Under the pieces are notes generated by a model, which was not told the origin of the DNA, did not search any database, and saw only the letters and a list, made by a program, of their open reading frames with translations. Below are positions 44,438 through 49,580 of a DNA stretch of 49,580 bases, piece by piece (the stretch's first letter is position 1; each line of letters opens with the position of its first letter). The translations under genes were made by a program, and so were the position numbers. This DNA comes from Bacilli bacterium. GTDB taxonomy: Bacteria > Bacillota_I > Bacilli_A > RF39 > UBA660. Where the stretch lies: the NCBI GenBank assembly GCA_900769695.1, contig CAAGHO010000056.1, positions 1 through 49,580 of the forward strand, written 5' to 3'.

Positions 44438-45913
44438 ATGGATAAAAAAGAATTAATTAAAAATATAGCTGAAAGAAGTGGCGGAGATATTTATCTTGGT
44501 GTAGTTGGAGCAGTAAGAACTGGAAAATCTACTTTTATCAAAAAAATGGTAGAGACATTAATTGTTCCTAATATTGAAGATGAATATGAAAGAAAAAGAG
44601 CCCTTGATGAAATTCCACAAAGTGCTGCTGGAAAAACTATTATGACTACAGAACCAAAATTTGTTCCTAATAATGCTGCTAAAATTAATATTGATGATTT
44701 TAGTTGTAATATAAGATTAGTTGATTGTGTTGGATATGTTATTGATAAGGCTGTTGGAGCAAGTGATGAAAATGGTCCACGTATGGTAAAAACTCCATGG
44801 TATACAGAAGAAATACCTTTTGTAGAAGCAGCTGAAGTTGGTACTGAAAAAGTAATTAAAGATCATTCAACTATTGGAATTGTTGTAACTACTGATGGTT
44901 CGATTGGAGAATTTGATCGTAATGATTATTTAGAGGCTGAAAACAGAGTTATAAGTGAATTAAAAAGTATTGGTAAACCATTTATTGTACTTTTAAATTC
45001 TACTCATCCAACTCTGCCTGAAACAGAACGACTTGCTAATTCATTAAAAGAAGAACATAATGTACCTGTTATGCCTATTAGTATTGAAGCTATGACTGAA
45101 AAAGATATGTATGATATCTTAAAAGAAGCTTTATATGAATTTCCAATCTTAGAAGTTAAAGTTAATATGCCTGAATGGATTGCCATATTAAATCCAGATC
45201 ATCCAGTTAAGAAAGAATATATCAAGGCTATTAAAGAAAGTGTAGTTGAAGTAGATAAACTACGTGATATTGATAACATTACTAAACATTTCTTAAATAA
45301 TGAAATGATTGAAAAAAGTTATCTATCAAATGTAGATCCTTCAACTGGTATTGTTACAATCGACTTATGTGCACCTGCTGTTTTATATAATAAAACTTTA
45401 ACTGAAATTATTGATGTTGACGTTAAAAATAAAGCAGATTTATTAGCTCTATTCCAAGACTTTAATGTCGCAAAACGTGAATATGACCAAATAAAATATG
45501 CTCTAAAAATGGTTAAGCAAACAGGTTATGGTGTTGCTACTCCAACATTAAATGATATGAAGCTTGATAAACCTGAAATTGTTAAACAAGGACCTAGATA
45601 TGGAGTAAAACTTAAAGCTATTGCTCCATCTATCCATATGATTAGAGTTGACGTAGAATCTACTTTTGAACCTATTATTGGTAGTGAAGTTCAAAGTAAG
45701 GAATTAATTGATTATCTAATGAAAGATCAAGAAAATGACCCAACAAGTATTTGGAAAAGTGAAATATTTGGTAGAAGTTTAGATAATATTGTTCAAGAAG
45801 GAATTCAATCAAAAATAAATCTAATGCCAGATAACATTAGATATAAATTACAACAAACACTTACTAAAGTAGTTAATAAGGGTTCTAATAATATGATAGC
45901 GATTGTAATTTAA
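44438..45913 (+). CDS. spoIVA: spore coat morphogenetic ATPase SpoIVA
   Basis: ATPase that polymerises on the forespore to form the base of the coat. 491 residues (Bacillus 492): Walker A GAVRTGKST in the first 35 residues, the sensor region DCVGYVIDKAVGA, STIGIVVTTDGS, and a conserved C-terminus (PDNIRYKLQQTLTKVVNKGSNNMIAIVI). ATG at 44438 behind AAAGGAG; an ATG two codons earlier is too close to the site. A hallmark of endospore formation. Confidence 0.98.
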   Translation: MDKKELIKNIAERSGGDIYLGVVGAVRTGKSTFIKKMVETLIVPNIEDEYERKRALDEIPQSAAGKTIMTTEPKFVPNNAAKINIDDFSCNIRLVDCVGYVIDKAVGASDENGPRMVKTPWYTEEIPFVEAAEVGTEKVIKDHSTIGIVVTTDGSIGEFDRNDYLEAENRVISELKSIGKPFIVLLNSTHPTLPETERLANSLKEEHNVPVMPISIEAMTEKDMYDILKEALYEFPILEVKVNMPEWIAILNPDHPVKKEYIKAIKESVVEVDKLRDIDNITKHFLNNEMIEKSYLSNVDPSTGIVTIDLCAPAVLYNKTLTEIIDVDVKNKADLLALFQDFNVAKREYDQIKYALKMVKQTGYGVATPTLNDMKLDKPEIVKQGPRYGVKLKAIAPSIHMIRVDVESTFEPIIGSEVQSKELIDYLMKDQENDPTSIWKSEIFGRSLDNIVQEGIQSKINLMPDNIRYKLQQTLTKVVNKGSNNMIAIVI

Positions 45914-45937
45914 AGAGTTTAATAACTCTTTTTTATT
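45912..45937 (+). terminator. two-way terminator after spoIVA
   Basis: Stem AAGAGTT/AACTCTT (45913-45919, 45924-45930) with T-run; also serves the converging gene at 45933. Confidence 0.82.
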
Positions 45938-46394
45938 TTAGATTTTTTGCTTGTAATAAAATTTTTTTTGACTCATCCCCATAGATAATTCTTCCCATAT
46001 CAATAAATGGAATAATATCGTCAATATCATCAACATCAATATAGAATAAATTATTATAAAACTTAATATTCTTTTTATCTTTTATAATATCATAGTCATC
46101 AGTTTCAAATAGAAACTTATCATTTTTAAAAAGAATAATTCTATAATCTGCTTCATTATTAAAATCATTATCATCTATTTTAATTACATTTAAAAACATT
46201 CCAACTTTACTATTAAAGTAGGCCTTTATTTTATAGAATCCACACCAATTAATTTTATATCTAATATCTATTTTTGTTAGAATATCTTTAATGAATTTTA
46301 CTAAAGAATCTTTATCATAACACGCTACTAACTTGAAGTTATATGGATTTACGTAGATATCTAAATCATCGTCATTAATTCTTTCTATTTTCAT
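45933..46394 (-). CDS. uncharacterised acidic protein
   Basis: A 153-residue Asp/Ile/Tyr-rich soluble protein I do not recognise. It starts MKIERINDDDLDIYVNPYNF, a little like the N-terminus of MecA adaptors, but the rest (FYKIKAYFNSKVGMFLNVIK and IPFIDMGRIIYGDESKKIL) gives no further support. ATG at 46394 behind GTAGGTGAAG; the frame opens three codons earlier at a GTG inside that site. Single gene between the spoIVA and engB terminators. Confidence 0.55.
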   Translation of the reverse strand: MKIERINDDDLDIYVNPYNFKLVACYDKDSLVKFIKDILTKIDIRYKINWCGFYKIKAYFNSKVGMFLNVIKIDDNDFNNEADYRIILFKNDKFLFETDDYDIIKDKKNIKFYNNLFYIDVDDIDDIIPFIDMGRIIYGDESKKILLQAKNLK

Positions 46395-46417
46395 TAACTT
46401 CACCTACAGTATTGTAT

Positions 46418-46458
46418 GAAAAAAGAGTTAAATGGTTTCTTCTTCTCCACTTAACTCT
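46418..46458 (-). terminator. terminator of the ackA-nrnA-engB operon
   Basis: Stem AGAGTTAAGTGG/CCATTTAACTCT (46424-46435, 46447-46458; one G-U) followed by TTTTTTC on the minus strand. The engB stop codon lies inside the stem. Confidence 0.88.
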
Positions 46459-47027
46459 TCTAATTTCTGATGAACTTCTTTTACTCCTAATTTAGTAACA
46501 CTAGAGAAAACTATCAAGTCATCACCTACTACTAAATCTAGTGTATCTAAAATTAATTTCAAACACTTATCTTTTTTACTTCCACCTATTTTATCTGCCT
46601 TAGTTGCAATTATTGTTACAGGAACTTTATAATATTTTAGAAAATTATACATCAACACATCATCTTCTGATGGTTTATGTCTAAAGTCTACTAACATGAA
46701 AACTCTTTTTAATTGTTCTCTTTTTTCAAGATACTCTTCTATCATCATTCCAAATTTAGCTTGTGTTTTTTTATCTACTTGAGCATAACCATAACCAGGA
46801 ACATCTATTAAATAAAATGCATCGTTTACAGAGTAAAAATTTAGAGTTTGAGTTTTACCAGGACGAGAAGAAGTATAAGCTAAATTCTTACGAGATAAAA
46901 TTGTATTAATAAAACTACTTTTACCTACATTACTTCTTCCTACTAATAAGAATTCTGGTTTCATTCTTTCTGGATATTGACTTCTTCTTGTCGCAATGAC
47001 TTCTAATTCACATTTCTTTATATCCAT
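46428..47027 (-). CDS. engB: ribosome biogenesis GTPase EngB (YsxC)
   Basis: GTPase for late 50S assembly. 199 residues: GRSNVGKSSFIN (G1), SSRPGKTQTLNFY (switch), DVPGYGYA (G3), TKADKI (G4). ATG at 47027 after GGGGATGAATAAT; the ATG three codons earlier abuts the site. It follows nrnA by about a base, so the two are coupled. With der and rRNA in the window, ribosome assembly is well represented. Confidence 0.96.
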   Translation of the reverse strand: MDIKKCELEVIATRRSQYPERMKPEFLLVGRSNVGKSSFINTILSRKNLAYTSSRPGKTQTLNFYSVNDAFYLIDVPGYGYAQVDKKTQAKFGMMIEEYLEKREQLKRVFMLVDFRHKPSEDDVLMYNFLKYYKVPVTIIATKADKIGGSKKDKCLKLILDTLDLVVGDDLIVFSSVTKLGVKEVHQKLEELSGEEETI

Positions 47028-47028
47028 A

Positions 47029-47988
47029 TTATTCATCCCCTTTATCTTGCTCTTTTAAATATTTTTCTAAAACTTTATCTAAATCTTCAACAAGTAACAT
47101 AGCTTCTTGTATAGTCTGTAATTTAACACCACTAGCGAATTTATGTCCACCACCATGATATTTTTCTGCTACTTGATTAATTTCTGGTCCGCGTGAACGG
47201 ATTGAAATACGATAATATTCATTTTTAACATCTTCTGTAATAGTAAGCCAGATATAAACGTCTTCAATAAAATTGAAATTATTAACAACATTACCAGCTG
47301 AAGCTGAATCTGCTTCAAACTTATTGATAATTTCATCACTAACTTTCATATAGCCAACACCATGTTTAGTAACTTCCATATTTTCAGACATGTATCCTTC
47401 TAATCTTACTTCTTTTAATGGTCTTGCATACATTTGTTGATAAATATCATACATATCAAATTTATATTCTTCTAGATATTCACCAACTAACTTAAAGGTA
47501 TTTGCAGAACAACTATTAAATAGGAATCTATTTGAATCAGAAGCTAAACCTATAAATAGAGTTCTGGCAATATTTTCATTACATAATAGTTTAGTATCTT
47601 TAATTAGTTCCATAATTATTTCTGCTGCTGAAGATCTATCATCTTCAATTAGTTCTATATCACAGAACTTTTCTATAAATGGATGATGATCTATCTTAAT
47701 CATTTCACTAAATCCATCAAATGATGTAATATCAACACGTCTTTTATCTGGCGTATCAACAACTATTAATAAGGCATCATTTATGTTTTCTAGTTTATCT
47801 AAGTTACCAATATATCTAAATTTAGCACTACCAGTACCAATAGCTAAAACACGCTTTTCTGGAAATGTTAATTTAATGGAATCACGTAATGCAATTTGGC
47901 TTGCCATAGCATCAGGGTCTACTCCAATGTGACGAGCAATGACAATAGTATCATATTTCTTTATTTCTTTAAATATTTTTTTGTACAT
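47029..47988 (-). CDS. nrnA: DHH-family nanoRNase/pAp phosphatase NrnA
   Basis: Degrades 2-5-nt RNAs and hydrolyses 3'-phosphoadenosine 5'-phosphate in Firmicutes. 319 residues: DHH domain with IARHIGVDPDAMASQIAL, VVDTPDKRR, KIDHHPF and the DHHA1 motif GGGHKFASGVKL near the C-terminus. It lies 4 bases after ackA and directly before engB; one operon. Confidence 0.94.
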   Translation of the reverse strand: MYKKIFKEIKKYDTIVIARHIGVDPDAMASQIALRDSIKLTFPEKRVLAIGTGSAKFRYIGNLDKLENINDALLIVVDTPDKRRVDITSFDGFSEMIKIDHHPFIEKFCDIELIEDDRSSAAEIIMELIKDTKLLCNENIARTLFIGLASDSNRFLFNSCSANTFKLVGEYLEEYKFDMYDIYQQMYARPLKEVRLEGYMSENMEVTKHGVGYMKVSDEIINKFEADSASAGNVVNNFNFIEDVYIWLTITEDVKNEYYRISIRSRGPEINQVAEKYHGGGHKFASGVKLQTIQEAMLLVEDLDKVLEKYLKEQDKGDE

Positions 47989-47992
47989 ATAT

Positions 47993-49192
47993 TTACCTAT
48001 TATTTACGATTCTTAAAGTATCTCTAGCCATAACTAATTCTTCGTTAGTAGGAATTACATAAACTGGAATACTAGATGAATCCGTACTAATCTTTCTAAT
48101 CTTGCCTTTTAAAGGATTATCTTCTTCACTATTTTTCTCTTCATCAATAGTAATACCTAAACAAGATAATTTATTAATAATATTTGATCTTACAAGAGAT
48201 CTATTTTCTCCTATACCACCAGTAAATACAATGATATCTGCTTTGTTTAATAAGCAATAGTATGATGCTATATAAGAAACTATTCTCTTATAATAAAGTT
48301 CTAGAGTTAATTTGCATCTTTCATTTCCTTCATGCATTTCACGTTCAATATCACGGCAATCTGAACTTACTTCACTAAATCCAAGCATTCCTGAATTATG
48401 ATTTAAATCATCTAAAACTTCTAACGCATTTTTACCTTCTTTTTCCATAATATAAGTAATAATTGAAGGATCAATATCTCCTGCACGTGTTGCCATCATA
48501 ATACCAGATACTGGTGTAAATCCCATTGATGTATCAACTGATTTACCATTTTCAACAGCGGCGATTGATGCTCCACTACCTAAATGGCAAATTATTGCCT
48601 TAACATCTTTCTTACCAAGTGTTTTTTCCATTTCTTCAACAACATAACGATAACTTGTTCCATGTGCTCCATATTTACGAACCTTATAATTTGTATACCA
48701 CTCATATGGAACTGGATATAAGAAGTTTTCTTCCTTCATAGTTTGATGGAATGTTGTATCAAAAATTGCTACCATATCTACAGTTGGCAAAACCTCTTTA
48801 AAGGCTCTCATAACTTTTGCTGATTGAACATTATGAAGTGGTGCAAAATCTTTCATTGCTTCAATATCTTCTATAACTTGATCTGTAACTAAGACAGAAT
48901 CTTTGTACTTTTCTCCACCAGAAACAACACGGTGCCCAATTCCACTAATATCTTCTAAAGATGAAATAATTTCTAAAGCTATTAACTTATCAAGTAAAAT
49001 ACGAACCGCTGTAGTTTGATCTGGAAGATCAATATCCTCTCTTACACTTTCACTTCCATATTTAATTGTATAAAAACTTCCATCAATTCCTATTCTTTCA
49101 AATAATCCTGATGCAATAACTTCTTCAGTTGTCATGTCAAATAATTTAAATTTTAAGGAACTACTTCCGGCATTAATAGAAATTACTTTCAT
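47993..49192 (-). CDS. ackA: acetate kinase
   Basis: Converts acetyl phosphate and ADP to acetate and ATP, the ATP-yielding end of acetate fermentation. 399 residues: SINAGSSSLKFKLFD (start), GHRVVSGGEKY, IFDTTFHQTM, CHLGSGASIAAV, SGIMMATRAGDIDPS, FTGGIGENRS. No phosphotransacetylase gene is in the window. GAAGGGAAGTG site. First gene of ackA-nrnA-engB. Confidence 0.98.
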   Translation of the reverse strand: MKVISINAGSSSLKFKLFDMTTEEVIASGLFERIGIDGSFYTIKYGSESVREDIDLPDQTTAVRILLDKLIALEIISSLEDISGIGHRVVSGGEKYKDSVLVTDQVIEDIEAMKDFAPLHNVQSAKVMRAFKEVLPTVDMVAIFDTTFHQTMKEENFLYPVPYEWYTNYKVRKYGAHGTSYRYVVEEMEKTLGKKDVKAIICHLGSGASIAAVENGKSVDTSMGFTPVSGIMMATRAGDIDPSIITYIMEKEGKNALEVLDDLNHNSGMLGFSEVSSDCRDIEREMHEGNERCKLTLELYYKRIVSYIASYYCLLNKADIIVFTGGIGENRSLVRSNIINKLSCLGITIDEEKNSEEDNPLKGKIRKISTDSSSIPVYVIPTNEELVMARDTLRIVNNR

Positions 49193-49215
49193 ACATTCAC
49201 TTCCCTTCTTATAAC

Positions 49216-49244
49216 ATTATACTATATCTTCTTTAAACTTTCTA
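49216..49244 (-). promoter_or_regulatory. promoter of ackA operon
   Basis: TAGAAA (49239-49244), 17-base spacer, TATAAT (49216-49221), minus strand, about 23 bases before the start codon. Confidence 0.5.
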
Positions 49245-49290
49245 TGTCTTTAATATAATATTTTTTCATTAAGGTAAATATATGATGTAT

Positions 49291-49580
49291 TTATTTTAAC
49301 TTTTCTATTTCTTCTTGTGCTAGTCCTGTACATTTAGAAATAATACTTATACATATATTTTCTTTTAACATTGATTTGGCTATTTCTTGTTTTTCTTTAA
49401 TAGAGCCTTGCTCTATTCCCTGTCTTATTCCTTCTTCTACTCCATTCTTATATTCTTGATCTCTTAGTGCCCACTCTTTATCATAAGCTTCTCCAAATTC
49501 TTTATCAAAACATACTTCTTCTGCTTCTTTTACATATTCTTCCATTACTATATCTCCTACTTTCTCTAACTTGGATATAT
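49291..49580 (-). CDS. Rpn-family nuclease/putative transposase, C-terminal part
   Basis: Only the C-terminal end is in the window. The frame stays open from the ATG at 49545 to the right edge (…YSKLEKVGDIV), so the gene starts outside. Visible: GDIVMEEYVKEAEEVCFDKEF, a Gln/Gly/Glu repeat EEGIRQGIEQGSIKEKQEIA, and a final helix pair ISIISKCTGLAQEEIEKLK. This is the typical tail of Rpn (PD-(D/E)XK, recombination-promoting) proteins, which are often multicopy. The nuclease domain itself is not visible. Intact or decayed state cannot be judged. Confidence 0.75.
   Translation of the reverse strand, partial: ISKLEKVGDIVMEEYVKEAEEVCFDKEFGEAYDKEWALRDQEYKNGVEEGIRQGIEQGSIKEKQEIAKSMLKENICISIISKCTGLAQEEIEKLK

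Noticed and set aside
45933..46394. MecA adaptor protein
   Set aside because: Only the first residues (MKIERIND) are similar; the rest does not show the MecA C-terminal domain.

Overview
The window is a very AT-rich, gene-dense bacterial chromosome segment. Its gene content and gene order point to a low-GC, spore-forming member of the Bacillota, on the Bacilli side. Reasons: Bacillus-like neighbourhoods (gpsB next to rnpB, recU-ponA beside nth-dnaD, rodZ-pgsA-recA, ftsY-ylxM-ffh, der-spoVIF-spoIVA near hup), GGAGG-type ribosome binding sites, frequent GTG/TTG starts, and three spore-related genes (spoIVA, spoVIF, a CotD-like coat protein). All recognised genes read through in the standard code and UGA is used as a stop, so this is not a UGA=Trp mollicute. 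I cannot name the genus from the sequence.

Layout. 1-2775 is the start of an rRNA operon on the minus strand: 5' third of 23S, a spacer without tRNA, complete 16S. 2776-3510 is its promoter region with four tandem 17-bp-spaced promoters. 3511-9638 is mostly minus-strand housekeeping and membrane genes (Ntdp-type phosphatase, gpsA, a YerB-like protein, a DUF2975/XRE/DUF4153-type operon) with a solitary tRNA-Trp on plus. 9871-12952 carries plus-strand genes: a TetR repressor with a YhgE/Pip export-type protein and a zinc-ribbon membrane protein. 13014-23681 is minus: recX, rpoZ, cotD-like, mgtA, an HD-hydrolase/kinase fusion, then the SRP cluster ffh-herA-ylxM-ftsY with a HerA-type ATPase inserted. 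RNase J follows on plus. 25495-32783 is minus: zincin, RNase Y, murE, AIM24 protein, recA, pgsA, rodZ, rnpB, gpsB. recU-ponA are plus; nth, dnaD, a tandem-duplicated nucleotidyltransferase, cca, hup and a membrane protein are minus. der, a small protein, spoVIF and spoIVA are plus. The window ends with minus-strand engB, nrnA, ackA and the C-terminal part of an Rpn-family nuclease that runs off the right edge.

How the genes work together. Most serve core processes: ribosome biogenesis (rRNA, der, engB, rnpB, RNase J, RNase Y), membrane protein targeting (ffh, ftsY, ylxM), wall growth and division (ponA, gpsB, murE, rodZ), lipid synthesis (gpsA, pgsA), recombination and repair (recA with a LexA-like box, recX, recU, nth), replication initiation (dnaD) and spore coat morphogenesis (spoIVA, spoVIF, cotD-like). 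The less ordinary parts are the four-promoter rRNA leader, the tandem nucleotidyltransferase (37880-39520), the SpoT-like HD plus P-loop kinase fusion (17283-18614), HerA inside the SRP operon, a palindrome shared by the hup and DUF308 leaders, and an unannotated 33-codon ORF in front of gpsB. I found no CRISPR array, prophage or complete insertion sequence.
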